DNA of 64,000 nucleotides, from positions 607,340 to 671,339 of the forward strand of contig JAOCPU010000012.1 in the NCBI GenBank assembly GCA_035772785.1, written 5' to 3'. The notes under the pieces were generated by a model. That model did no database searches. It saw only the letters and a program-made list of their open reading frames with translations, and was not told the DNA's origin. Made by a program: the position numbers and the translations under genes. Of this stretch, positions 23,188-35,290 are shown piece by piece. Position 1 is the stretch's first letter, and the number at the start of each line of letters is the position of its first letter. This DNA comes from Phlebiopsis flavidoalba (taxonomy: Eukaryota > Basidiomycota > Agaricomycetes > Polyporales > Phanerochaetaceae).

Positions 23188-25069
23188 TCAAGAGGGCGGC
23201 TGGGCTTGCATGAGTTTAATAACGGATGCATGGATCAACTGTCCCGGCTGTATGACACTTTCCATCAAGACGATGTGGGGCCTACGGAAATTGAGGGCTT
23301 GAGCATAAATTTCCCGGGATCTTTGACGGATTTCACCTACCAGGTCACGGTGGCTTCACCAGTAGGGGGGCCCGGAATATGTGAGGCGTGTGATAGGGGC
23401 ATATTCAAAACAGCTTCCAGAACCAGTTCATCGATGGTCTGTGTTTAGGGCGTCCTCCATATAGCAAGCTTGAGAGGTTCAACGTAGAGTCGCAAACTCC
23501 ATGGCCTCATACAGCATCCACCTGAGAGCGGGAAGCCGAAACGAGTGAGCTTGATGTTTGGTGCGTTTCCACCACCGTGCTGTACATAGTGAGCCTGCAT
23601 AACAGGTAATAATACTAGACCGAAACCGCGTACATGTCAGAGGTGAGACCCGGCAAACCAGACTTCTTTGATGTTTCCTCGTAGTTCTTGTCTACATGGC
23701 ACTGGGGACCCGACCCTCCATGAGAGTATTCGGCAGAAATTTAACTCTGAGCTCGTCCAGTCGCGAGCGCGTTGGCGAAACGCGCAGGACAAAATTGCAT
23801 CCCCGTCATAGTCTCGGGCAACACCCGACCACGCACCAGTCCAACAGATGAGACAGTGTCCCTTGAATGTAGGCTTTTAACGCAAAGCCTGATCAGCAAT
23901 AAGTAGTCTGACTTTACCATCACACCCACGTAGTGGACGATCACGTCTCTGTGGCATAGCGTCCGTTTAAAACTGGTTGCAAAATTCCGCGATGTCTTCG
24001 GCCTCTCTCTCAACAGTCTCAGCATTCTGACCGTCATTCTCATCCGCCTCGTCGTTTCTTCTCTTGTCGACTGGCGTCGGCAGCGTACAATTGGTATGCG
24101 CTGGCAAACAAATGAGATTAGCAAGCTATATTGCGACTCCCAAATTCCAGGCTTACAAAGGAATCTGTTTGTTATTGCCTTTGTGTAGCAGACCAACCTG
24201 TGGTCGTTGATCAATAGCCAAGTTAAACGTTTCGTCCGGGCAGTCCTTACCCTTTGAATCATCCCAGCGGTAATGCGGACTTGATACGCCCCACGTGAGA
24301 AGCCTACAGAACCATCAGTATACAGCGTGGACCTAGCATTTCAATTCATACCAAAGAGGAAAATGCGGTCGCCTGGCCTGTAATTTTCCGACAACCACTG
24401 GTACGCGCCAAGCGTTATGTCCTTTAGATGGCTGGTCATGCGTATATTAGTCTGATACTGGTAGACAACTGCTCCATCTCACATAGCGATAGCCATGTCT
24501 ATGCCATGCTCCAATTTTTGCTTCACACGGGTAAAGAAATTCGCGTCTTCGACAAAGGTTCCAATTCCGCTGTCGTAGTAAGGTAAGCTGTCTGTCGCTC
24601 TTCTCTAGTCGGCTGTAGAGCTCGACGACATGCGTGTTCTATCACAACGTAATCGTCAGTGTAGTTGGACATCAACTTCTACGTGAAGGCTCTCACCTTG
24701 AGGCCGAACTGATTGGCAGTGCCGTCAATGCAGACGACCAGGTTGCGTCGTTTTATTATCAGGTACTGGCGGAACAGCCTCCCGGCACCTGCACTCATGT
24801 TTTTGGTGCCTGCTGTCTGAAGAAGCCGGGACCGGTTTGGCCGTTGTTGGCGTTTTCACGGGGACGAGTGCGGGCAGCAGAAGTGGAAGAAGTGGGCGGT
24901 AGGTCGAGGGGCGACTGGGGTTGGGGGACTTCTGATGTTGAGATGAGGTCGCTCGGGGAAAGCTGTGAAATGGGCCCATCGCGTCGACCAAGCCCCCTCC
25001 GAGAGAACATTCCTCGTTGGCCTCCGACATGCTTGATGAGAGCTCTGGGGAAAGTCGAGTGGTCAGCAA
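23188..25069 (-). CDS. DUF2235 alpha/beta-hydrolase (Tle1-like phospholipase catalytic domain)
   Basis: Read on the minus strand. A Ser/Pro-rich N-terminus starts at ATG 25069 or 25027 (MSEANEECS). Then come NLVVCIDGTANQFGLK (~24739-24702), an intron, NTHVVELYSRLEKSD, TYYDSGIGTF (~24585-24554), TRVKQKLEHGIDMAIAM, HLKDITLGAYQWLSENY, GDRIFLFGFSRGAYQVR (~24330-24282), ITAGMIQ, HYVGV, DTVSSVGLVRGR, IKEVWFAGSH, GGNAPNIKLTRFG and a terminal LIHASVIKLMQAQ before a stop at 23188. GFSRG is the nucleophile elbow; the order of blocks is that of fungal DUF2235 proteins. Related bacterial Tle1 proteins are phospholipases; fungal members are mostly uncharacterised. Several introns and frame changes are required. 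A further minus-strand open frame (22659-23231) may be a C-terminal extension. Confidence 0.78.
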
Positions 25070-25717
25070 CGTCTTTTAAGCTACAATGCAAAACGCTCGA
25101 TATCACAAACGTGGATGTGCGTCCTGCCTACCGCCTTGCCGCCCTGTTCCTAGGCAGTAAGGGCTGATAGAGTTTTGAGATGGGTTGCGGGTAGACGCGT
25201 GAAGACATGTGTTGAACATTGAAAAAGGGCCTTGATATACGAGGAACAAGTTATCTGGTATGCGTTAGCTATCGTATATCATTGTCCAACGTACGAGCAC
25301 CTTTTGGATTATTAGGCGAGGCCACTGATTTTTCTTGGTCTTGCGAGGTACAAATCCTTCAAATCGAGGTTTTACGCCAGTCGGTGAATGGAATGGAAGA
25401 AGACAGTCACAGCATGAACATCTGACACCAAGCCCATGGGAAGCCGTGGTTCGGAATACAATCGTGCCTCATATAACGATATTTGGAGAAGATCAATGAG
25501 AAGCCGGATAGCGATAACATACCACGGATGTCAGCTCGGCACACATTGACCTAGGGAATCCTGGCTGGGTAGCGTAGCAAATGTTGAAGCTGACAAGCCT
25601 GAAGCCAGCGCGCAAAAGTCATACCTGCGTCCCCTCGACTAATATACGATTATTTTTTTTCTCCAAAAATATCATGCGCAGGATAGGCAGACTTGCGCTC
25701 ACCTAGACGGGATTGGC

Positions 25718-26620
25718 CAGGCCCCCTGCATATCCCCCATACGGGTATATCGGTATGCGGGTACAAACCGGCCGCCCGGAGGGCGGCCCTCCGAAAATTA
25801 TGGGGGTACAAAGGCCGGAATTTGGCCTGAGGACCGCGCTTTTGTGCGGGTACAAACGGGCCGGCCCACGCAGAGGGGGTCCTGCCGCGATCCGGGCAAC
25901 AAGCCGCCTTGGGTGTAAGCAGGACCATCCCTCGGCGCTTGTAACCGACGGCAACCACGGGCATCCCGGGGCGCCGCCGTCCCACGGTGCTGTTCTTGAC
26001 CATCTAACCGACCCATTTTGAGAAAGAATTAGCGTAAATCTAGTCTCCGTGTGAACCGTGTGCTGACCATAGTTCAGGCATGTGGACGACAGTCGAATGT
26101 GGAAATCTCATGGTTTCATAGGATATTTGTTAGCATATGCATTCCCTCCTCTAAGGCAACATGCATACTACAGCTACTTCTCATTCATACACATATCATT
26201 GATCCAAGTATGTCTCACGCTTTCTCCCATCTTTCAAGGATGCCATGAAGGCGCGGAGGAAATCCACAGTCATGGTGGTTATGCAAGTACTCCCCAAGTC
26301 ACTAGCACTTGACAAGTTCGCTGAAAGCGTTTCAATAAATGTCTCGATATGCATGTGAGGGTTTTATCTCTAAGGCTTCAGCAAGTATATAATGGCCTCT
26401 CCGGCAATTATAATAATATTTTTACCATTTCCCAGCGATTTTCTAATATAATTTTGATTTTCCAGCGATTTTTGAGGATATATGCGGTACTGGCTGGGTA
26501 CAAATTGGTCCCTTCGGGGGGCGTGCCGAGCACCATCCGGGTACAAATGGGACCAAATCATCCCGGGTACAAGCCGGCACGTGGGCGCTCGGACCTCTTG
26601 GGGGATATGCAGGGGGCCTG
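25718..26620. mobile_element. 903-bp non-autonomous DNA transposon with 21-bp terminal inverted repeats
   Basis: A perfect 21-bp inverted repeat lies at 25718-25738 (starting CAGGCCCCCT) and 26600-26620. ATTGGC occurs immediately outside both ends (25712-25717 and 26621-26626), a perfect 6-bp target duplication. Six copies of GGGTACAAR in the same orientation occur near the ends: three left (25759, 25804, 25848) and three right (26496, 26539, 26565). No transposase is encoded. The CAGG terminus and subterminal motifs would fit a hAT-like derivative, but hAT elements normally give 8-bp duplications, so the superfamily is left open. Confidence 0.82.
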
Positions 26621-28324
26621 ATTGGCCAGCTCACAACTACATGGGTCTGGTTGCGCTGCTCTCGGGTCCATTCAAGAAGACTCGAATCCACCACAACCAT
26701 GAGAAGACACCCGATTGTTTTTCCGTGTTTCCACAGGCACTGTCACAATCTAATCTTGAACTCTCAGGCTTACAATTTGAATATCCTCCAAGTCCATACC
26801 ATGGCATAAAGAGTCTTAGCCCGGTGCATACCGCCGACAAGTAAAAGTGCCTGCGACCTCGCAAGCATAAGCGTTCCTTTCAAGCTTGCTATTCAATCTG
26901 AGTAGGTAAAATGAGAGCTGAGATGATCATGCATCTCATGCATATGCGTAATAGTAGACAGACTTCAGTCCGATACCGGCTCGAATGTGATTTTGAATGA
27001 TGCGCGAGTCCTCCAACGAGCAAGTCTACGACGTTTGTGCAGGACGCAGAGAGCCGTCTCCTAGGGTTAGAAAAGGCGTCACGGCGAAATACGGCGCGGA
27101 AGATATGAAAGAGTTGAAGATGTAGAGAAAAGGACACAACCCCATGGGGCCCAGACGTCGACTCGGAGGCGGGTCACCATTCACGGTCGAGGCGCGCTTG
27201 CGCGACGGGATGTGTGAAATCACGTGAGGTGACGTTGAACAGGGTCTTCAAGACAACTTCAAGTAGTTAGCCCAACTTCCAAGTCAGTACTTGCTGCCCT
27301 CAAGGCCAAATCCCATTCACTCTATTTAATATCCCATGAAGAGTCTTGTGCCGGATATCATAGATTTACGGTCTGGCTTGAAGCTGGAAGCCATTTTTTT
27401 TTTTTTTCCACGCCAAAGGAGGTTGCAACTAGAATCCGAATCCGTCTTGGGACATAGTAGACCTGGCGGTGTGTTTACATCCCTGGTCATGGCTGGGAGG
27501 GCGAATGAACGATCCCGTGCGTCTTACGTGGCCAGTCACGAAGGGCTTGCTATGACACGACATGTACCACATCATACCATTCGAACATTTAGGGTGCTTC
27601 GTTCAGCAACAAGCGTTGCTACTCGATGCTGGGTACTCGGTCTTGCGATACAACTCTCGTGGTGTCGGACGATCCTCAGGTTGGCCGTCGCTAACTGGCC
27701 TGCAAAGAGGGTGAAGACCTACGAGAACTTATCCAGTGGATCCTCAAAAGAGATACCTGGTATATCGACGTCTATGGTCGTCCTAGTGAGCTCCTACCAC
27801 ACCACTGCAAACAACCTATCCTGCGACTCGGCTGACGCGTCCATAGGGCTACTCTCATGGAGCTCTTATAACGTCGCTACTCCCCTTGCTCCCGGAAGAC
27901 TCCCATATTTACCATTTCGCGCATCCTGCTATCGTACCCCCTAGGCCCGCGATCTTGGTCTTTTTTACTTACTGCTTTCCGTGGGAAGCACTACACGTCT
28001 ACTCTGCACGCCTTGCTCCGTGACCCTCGCTCGAATGTTGCTCGTCATTTACGGCGACACAAGACGAATTTACGTCTGTCGAGACCTACGAACATGGGCG
28101 GAACGGGCCTAAGACAGGAGTATACGCGCTGACAGCACGGGGAAGGTTACAAGTTGTGTACGCGTTGAAGGGGCGAATCATTTCTGGGAATGACGAGGCG
28201 GCTCACATCGACCGAACCCTACTCCGAAGTATACGAGAATGGTTACCATAGTCCTGCCTTTTATTGTTGACTGTATAGCGAGCTGTGCAGCAGGCGACAG
28301 CCGCGGTTATGGCTTGTCAATGTT
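26621..28324. other. Unassigned region
   Basis: A plus-strand open frame at 27336-27944 and neighbouring readings give no recognisable domain. A 13-T run lies near 27,395. No gene is supported. Confidence 0.4.
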
Positions 28325-28440
28325 TCATACTGTCTCATGTTCGTGCTTGTCAAGTTCATACTGTCCTCATGTTCGTGCTTGTCAAGTTCATACTGTCTCA
28401 TGTTCGTGCTTGTCAAGTTCATACTGTCTCATGTTCGTGT
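28325..28440 (+). repeat. Minisatellite, 31-bp unit, about 3.7 copies
   Basis: The unit begins TCATACTGTCTCATGTTCGT and continues to ...TTGTCAAGT. Copies are near-identical, one with a single inserted C. The repeat lies just downstream of the 3' end of the minus-strand MIC60 gene. Confidence 0.9.
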
Positions 28441-28506
28441 CACCGTGAATATCTAGCATCTATAGCTGTCCATTAAAAAAATTTTAGGTGAACGAAGGAA
28501 CGTATT

Positions 28507-30804
28507 CTAATCTTGTGAGACTAGGAGTGAAGCAAGGGTGGCCTGATGGTCTGGATCAAGTAACCTGTTATGTAGATGGTTTAGTTTCGTCATTACCACG
28601 ACTGTCATAACGAAACTCGTACCTCCAAAGCCTGCAGAACCTCAGTCGTCCTTCTCGCAGCCGCCAACCAGTCATAGACCAGAACCATTCGCAATGCCGG
28701 TCAACTGTTGAGCTCACGAGCCGCGCTGTCGAGGTCCTTCTCGTTCATGTAGTGCTCAGCGCGGGCGAGTACGCTGAGTACATCATCACCAGGTACCAGT
28801 CCTTGGCGTTTGAATGTGAAGGTGGAGAGGAAATGTGAGGCAAGGTGAGAAAGGTGAGGGGCCCGCATTTTTGGGTCAGGAACAAGAGCGACGTTCGCTA
28901 CGCGAGTAGGCGATACGGCCGTCGTGAACCAGGAAGTCAAGTCCTCCCATGGGCTCGACAACCGACGTCCCCTGGCGCATCGGTAGCCTCGAGGTTGTCC
29001 AAAGCGGTGGTGACTACGGTGTCCCCTTCACGGGTACCCGCCGCGATGTGGCGCAGCACACGGAGCTCGTCACGGAAGGGCTTGCGCACAGGTCCTGTCG
29101 ACGGCGTGGTTGAATGCACGAATGGCAGACCAGAGAGCGTGGATACGCAAGTTCTTCGTCAAGTATGCGGAGTTGTCGAGTGCAATTCGTTCAAGTCGCT
29201 TGGGTTGGAGGAGAGCTCGTCAAGCTTTGGCAAGACGACCGCCACGCTCCTGCTCAACGCGCATCTTGATCTCGACGAATCTTCAGCGGCGTTTGCATCT
29301 CGATGCCCTGCGCGATGACTTCCTCTTTCAGCCTGCTCTCATGTCAGTAGGGTTTCTCGTGCTGAGGAAACAGTACACGTACCGCTTCGTTGATGATCTC
29401 ACTCTGCGTCTGCAATTCCCGGTTGAGCTTCTCCCGATACGCCTGAACAAACTTGTGCTTCTCCTCCTCGAAGAACTTGCGGAAACCATCCTCCTGGCTG
29501 TCCAGTTTGTCTTGAGCCTCCATGCTCCATCTCCAATAACTTGATGGTGTACTCCCGCGTCTGCTCGTCAAGTTGTGCCTCCAAAGCTTGCCTCTCATCC
29601 TCCTTCACTTGGTTAATGCGCGCCAGCCAACTGAGTGAGGTCGACCTTGCGCGTATCGAGAACATCACGAGCGCGGGGGTCGCAGCAGCAGGATTGGTGT
29701 TCAGGTAGGACGCGAGGTCGTCAATGACCGTGGCCAGCTGGCGATAATGGGCTCCGACGCGGGGCGAACTCCTTGACCGCCGGGGCGACGAGAGGTAAAG
29801 GGTTTCCGGAGGGGGTGTTGGTGCGCTGTCCTTGGCCGGAGTAGCATCTTTTGCAGCGGGGGCGGCTTAGGAGGAGCGGGCTTCGCGTAGCCCGGTGGAG
29901 GTTCGAAGCCGAGAGGGAGGGGAGCATCATACACGTTCTTAACCCTTGGGGCAGAAGTGGAAGCCTCGGCAGCAGCAGTAGTGATTTCCTGAGGGACAAG
30001 TTCAGGTTGCGCGGTAGTTGTTGGTACATCCGGCTTGGGAACAGGCCTTTTGCCGGCGAGAGCGTCCTGAGCCCGTCGCACGAGGTCTTCGACGCCCTCG
30101 GAGAACTCGTTAGCTTGGTGCTTAGCGATAGCGACGGTCCTTCTTAGCAGTCTTCGAGACCTCATCAGTTGCTTTGCTGACGGTAGTCTTCACCGTCTTG
30201 GCCACCGACTGTATCCGGTCCTTGGATGCCTCCTTCGTGCGCTCTGCGACTCCTTCGCCTTCTCCACAGCCTTTCCAGCCTGCTCCGAGTTGATCAAGCC
30301 CTGCACATACGCAACTCCCCTGGAGGAGGCGTCAATAACCTTCTCCAACGACAGAGTATCCCACTCTTGATCTTCCGCGTATTGAAGGAATGAGTTTTGC
30401 CCAGAGGGACGTTCTCGACGAAAGAATTTCATGGTATTCGGGGACAGAGAAAGCGACACGAACGCGCTCCCGACGTATAGATAGGGTAGTCGTAGTAGGC
30501 TGCAGCGGCTATAACAGCACCAACTTTCGAACAATGTGTCCTCTTCTTCGTGAGCCGTCGGGCGGTGTGCGAATGGGGCAGAGTGGAGCCTCCGTCGCAA
30601 GACGCTGTGTGCGGTTTGCTAAGTGAAACTGACTATTGGAACGATGGCGGCAGCGCACGTACCCGAGCTACGGACGGGCACTCTCACACAGCGCGCCCCC
30701 TGCCCGAGCCGATGAGTCTCGCCGCGCGAAACTACGAGCACGACGTGCGAAGTAGCGTGATCGGGAGAAAACGTTGCGGACGTTGGCGCTGGGCGTGCGG
30801 GCAT
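28507..30804 (-). CDS. MIC60: MICOS complex subunit Mic60 (mitofilin)
   Basis: Mic60 anchors the MICOS complex in the mitochondrial inner membrane at crista junctions. On the minus strand an Arg-rich presequence starts at ATG 30804 (SRYFARRARSFARR in one frame), an intron follows, then RLATEA, a hydrophobic segment VGAVIAAAAYY (~30533-30498), SFVENVPLG, SFLQYAEDQEW and LEKVID. A Pro/Ala-rich linker (29,700-30,060) leads to a coiled coil: EDERQALEAQLDEQTREYTI (~29600) and FRKFFEEEKHKFVQAYREKL (~29480). The mitofilin signature end has VLARAEHYMNEKDLDSAARE (~28780) and, after a final intron, QATLASLLVSQD before the stop at 28507. Order and content fit the family well. Frame shifts are frequent, for example three within about 60 bases near 30,420. 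Complete decay of this normally conserved gene is unlikely, so assembly indels are suspected. Confidence 0.85.
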
Positions 30805-31273
30805 CCGGACAATCTCGTGAGTACCGTCAGACTCCCATTGTCGCGCTCTTACCGAGTCCATATGCGGTAGTGTCATCAGATCGAGGCAGAGCTCCCGGAA
30901 CCGGCTTGCCGGGTTGGGCATCTATCGTGGTTTTGAGGGTGAACGCTCTCTCTCTGGCGCGGGCAAATTCAAATTTTTCTGCAAAAATGCTTCGCGACCA
31001 GAGGAACCCTCCGGGGCTTGCTACACTGACGGCATCATCCGATGTCAGGAAACGCTTGGACAAGGACGAATCCGAGGTTTGAACGTGAAGCAGTAACCTC
31101 AGGATATCGTTGCTTCCAGCTCTTGAGGAAGACGACAAGACGAGATCTTCGCCCGAGCACAATGGACCACAACTCGAATCGAGCTGTGCGGGCATTTTAT
31201 GTATATTTATATCGTAAGTGCGCAAATCCGTATGTTAAATGGACTGCTAAGAATTCCTTTGGATAGGGAAACA

Positions 31274-33834
31274 ATGGACTCGTCTGGGTTCAATTTTGGG
31301 CCGTCCTCAATTCTCAAAATCTCTCCTGTTTTCTTGCCGGTATGACCCAAGCCAACAAGCCACAGCCCCCATTCGCATCTGCGTGCGGTTCTGGTACCTG
31401 GTTGTGTACTCCCCTTCATGGGGCGAGTACGAGATAGTAAGTTTTATGTATGATGCCTGTCTGCGCGCCCACTGGCCTGATCTTCGCCCATATGTCATCG
31501 TGCTCTTAGTCAACTCCATTGTCTGCTCACAAACGAGCATCAGGCTTTGCGCTCAGGCGGTGGTGCTTCTGCTTGTCGGTGCATGGGCACCAGCTACGGG
31601 TCGGCGTGTGGTCACTGTGGTCAGTCGGGCTCCCTCCCCACGCAACCCGTACCTTTACTTGATCGTATTTTTCAATATGGGCCAAATATCACAATATTCT
31701 TCAACACGTCCTTGCCGTGGCAGTTTCGTTCGCAATGGCTTAGCGGGTGCAAAGATCATCGAAGTTGGCAAGCGGGGGTGGTTCTGTACATCCGCTGGGC
31801 AGCCGTGAGTAACTTCCCAGATAGCCTTATCTCTAGCATTAAATTCTGAGCGCTTTGGCAGTCGATCTGCCTACCAGGTAAGAGACGGGGCCTGCAAGCT
31901 GAGTGGAGTGTATGGATGTCACGATTCTCATGTTTTGACAGTGCTCATTAACTTTTTGGACCGCATGCATTCTTCCGGGCCTGGCGCGTGACCTCCCAGA
32001 GTGTGAAGGCGTCGAAGCGGCGGTTGACGAAGAAAAGAAATCGTACGTGTCAAACGGCTGGGCGCTTTTGAGGGTGTAGCTTTGTGAATTGGCTGATCAT
32101 TTTACGTTACCCATAGATCTCACGAACATGCGACTTTGAGTCCATTGCTCGTAATCGCATCTCTAATATCTCCTTTGCCGTGTGTTCGGCCGGAGAGATT
32201 ATTATACTCGCTATTACTGGTCGGTATTCTAAAGGGGATCAAGTCGGACGCCCAGCGTTGAAAATAATACGAAAGGATTCAGCGTTCTCATCGCATTTGC
32301 CGGGTGGCGTGTGGTGTGAGTTATCCCCTCCCTAGCTTTGAGACGTCGGACTTATGAAAGGGGTTTCGATCTAGTGTGGCTATGTGCAACTTTCCCTGGT
32401 TTTTGTCCTCGAGAAGCGTCGACCAGGTCTTGCACTTCCCCCGGGCACATCTCTCCTGACCGTCGGTTTCAAGCAAACCTACATCGCGTTCCGGGAGTGT
32501 ATGCGCCTGAAGCAAAAACTTTTCCTATACCTCATATTTTATTTCTTAATGTGCGTCACTTGTTATGCTATGTCTACGCGGAGCCGATTTGAACATTATC
32601 ATAGGGGGAGACGTGTTGAACACCACCGTGTATGTGACGCGAAGATGTGTCATACTCCAGCTTACTGACTAACCTTCATTCAGGACCGTCATAGCAACTT
32701 TGCAAAATAGGTCGGTACACACCCTTGATTCGACGATTTGTACTCGAGCTTACATTGTCGCCAGTGTCGTCGTTCGCATACTCGACTCTCCAACTCACCC
32801 TGCTCCTCATAGTAGGGATTGTAATGCACAGGGGCCTCGGGTATATAGTGAGTACAATGGGTCGAAAAGCACAGAGAAACATGCTCATCCGGCTTGTAGT
32901 CTGTTCTGGCTGTGTCCAGAAGAAATTCAAGATCTCAAAACCAAAACAGGGGGCATCATTTAGCCAATGACTGACACTGTTCTCATCTGCATTATAGATG
33001 CTGTGCTTTTTCACCGGTCTTTTTGGATTATTGTAAGCTTCCGTGAAGTTACTGCTAGGATATGTCATTTCACGACAACACATAGATCCTCACTATATGG
33101 GGTCTCATTGGTGTACACACTAACAAGTTCCGGCTTCAAGCATGTTTGGGAAATGTTTTGGTGAGGCCAATCTGTTGATTTACGTCCGCGTGATCTGACT
33201 GTGCACACCAGGCTTTACCAGGCATATTACGGCCTCATGGTTTGCACACCTGGTACGCATATAGCCAAAACAATGATCAGCGAAAGTCTCTCCGCTGCCA
33301 CAAATGTGCGAGGAAGGGCTATTTGGAAACCCAGGCGTAGTCGAGTTGTCTGACAATCTGACATGGCACAGTTTCCTTCTTTCTTTGCCATTATTCTCGG
33401 GTGGTAAGCTGACGTTGATACATCCCCGTCATCGCATGACGCTGAGCATGGATGAACCATCCAGATCGGCAAGATCGCGTCCCGGCGTTCATTGGTCCAT
33501 TCGTGTCCTCTGCGATCATCACTGCGTCAGGAGACAACAACTCCTATGCCTCTTTGCCTTCCTCTTTGGGTTGTACGTTCTTCGTCCCGCAAGTTCAATA
33601 TGATAAGGGGCCAATACTAATTATTACCTCACAGAGGCGTTAACAAGCACAGTATTTCTGGGCACTGGTAGACGTTAAGAAAAAAGCAGAAAGGAGTGCG
33701 AAGTTTGTACCCTCGCTGAAGCAAAGCGCGAAGCGTTCGCCAATAGCGGCAACATGATAACACTTGTACAAATAACCACGACCCAGGGGGGGGACGACGG
33801 ACGTATTATGGCATGTGTATTTTCCGTGTTGTGA
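31274..33834 (+). CDS. Atg22-like vacuolar MFS transporter
   Basis: Multi-span membrane protein of the Atg22/UMF1 MFS group, which exports amino acids from the vacuole after autophagy. The start is uncertain. Blocks in order: LRPYVIVLLVNSIVCSQTSI and RLCAQAVVLLLVGAW (~31480-31590), PGLARDLPECEGVEAAVDEE (~31980), ISFAVCSAGEIIILAIT (~32165), LEKRRPGLALPPGTSLLTVG (~32408), FKQTYIAFRECMRLKQ, LFLYLIFYFLM, TLQLTLLLIVGI (~32790), QKKFKIS, FGFKHVWEM (~33130), YQAYYGLMV (~33215), TMISES, and SAFIGPFVSSAIITASGDNN (~33480-33540). The tail CTLAEAKREAF leads to TGA 33832-33834. The cytosolic RRPG...PPG loop and the TVGFKQ segment are characteristic. Introns plus numerous single-base frame changes interrupt the reading. 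Identification rests on motif order over the whole length. Confidence 0.82.
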
Positions 33835-34228
33835 TCTGAAAAGATTATGCAGGTAAATTAAAGTACTAGGTATAGATGGACGTGAATGGCGTGGGCCTTA
33901 GTATGCGCATAAGTGAAACACGTCAATGAATGCGACGATAGCGGCGAAGGCCGAGCTTCAACTTTCGCGCACCCTCCATGTGCGAGCCCGAACGAAGAGG
34001 TAGTTCCTGTATGTAGTAGTTGCGTGGGGGCCTGCAGCAGGGGACGTGGCAACTCGTCGCTGCGCTGCTGGTTAGTATCTGTGCCGGAGGCCTGTCTGGG
34101 TCGAGGTGGAGGATGATGAGGTTGCCGGGGTGACCGGTGCTGGACGGGCCACTGGCATTCTTCTTAAAGGCATCTGCAAGTCTGGTCTCCAGACAGTGGG
34201 GGGGTTGATAGAGAGTACCATGCCCGAT

Positions 34229-34816
34229 TTACATGGTCTGTCCCACACGGAAAGAGAAGAACCTGCGCGTATGGTATAGAGATTGACACAGCGTCCAAAA
34301 TATGCTCAACTTACCACAAGGGTTCGGTATCATTAACAAGAGATTTAAAGCTGGATCGGTGCCAGAGTTTTTACGGAACACAGTGGATTTGAACGCCTGT
34401 GTCAAAGCCGCCAGCTTTCGGCGTGCATGGATTATCAAACGTAGACTCTGAGGAGGAGATTGCATATTTGCGCTAAAACGTTTTCCGTACACTATACGGG
34501 TAGCACTGTGTTGAACTGCTGGTGGATCCTTTAAGTACTCTGGTAGCGCATAGGTGAACGTGATAGTATCTCCAGCTGGTGAAATGATCCTGTCAGTGGC
34601 GGCGTTCAAGTAATCTTAAATGTCTCGTACCGAAGGCCGTATGGTATGATAGGGGTTCAAAAACCAATCCCCTGATGACCAGACGTACTCGTCCGATTCC
34701 GACCGTAACATATCCTCTTCATGAGAATCCTGACGATCACAGGCCTCATGAGATGAATGGAACCTGACGGTATAGGTGAACGCCTCGGCGAGGCTTGCAG
34801 AGCGAGAAAAGTCCAA
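34229..34816 (-). CDS. Hypothetical protein
   Basis: A minus-strand gene candidate lies head to head with ARP10. Exon 1 starts MDFSRSASLAEAFTYTVRFH and is acidic around EEDMLRSESDEYVW. A plausible intron is about 34660-34590. Exon 2 holds DTITFTYALPEYLKD and LLLMIPNPCGK. A clear GT..AG intron of about 52 bases (34314-34263) follows, then VLLFPCGTDHVN. I do not recognise the family. Protein-like composition and a good intron support a gene; borders and function are unknown. Confidence 0.4.
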
Positions 34817-35290
34817 AAATCGCAGCGGCAGGCTTCATTTCCGTAGAGAATGAGTGTAAAGTAAAAGAATGTGAGTGTAACAACAACGGAGGGGTTTTCT
34901 TCACCGCTGTCGTCGGTCCCCCCCCCCCGAGTCCAAGCCAAGGCCAAAGCACGCCAAGGCGGCACGACGTGACAACCAAAGGGGTTACGCGATCACGTGA
35001 GAAGAGAGTCACTCGAGTCGTAGGAGCGTGACATGGCCCTCTTCATCCTCCAGGTCTGCGAATCGCATCCATAGCAAGCAATCTCATTACACTTGGATCA
35101 CGTACCATACATCATCTACTGCTGAACCTGATAGACACTCTCGGCAAGAAACACTTGAAAGATAGTACGTGAGTTACTCATTAACGTATGACAGTGTGGC
35201 CGGCACGATAGTTTACCTATAAGACATGGTCTAGGATACCCTGTGCTGGCTTGACTGTCAGTTCCTGGCCTTAACATACTCGTCTGACCA

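Noticed and set aside
28325..28440. CRISPR-like repeat array
   Set aside because: Repeats are directly adjacent without unique spacers and the genome is eukaryotic; it is a minisatellite.
29900..29910. tRNA B-box-like GGTTCGAAGCC
   Set aside because: No A box or cloverleaf around it; it lies within the MIC60 coding region and is explained as coding sequence.
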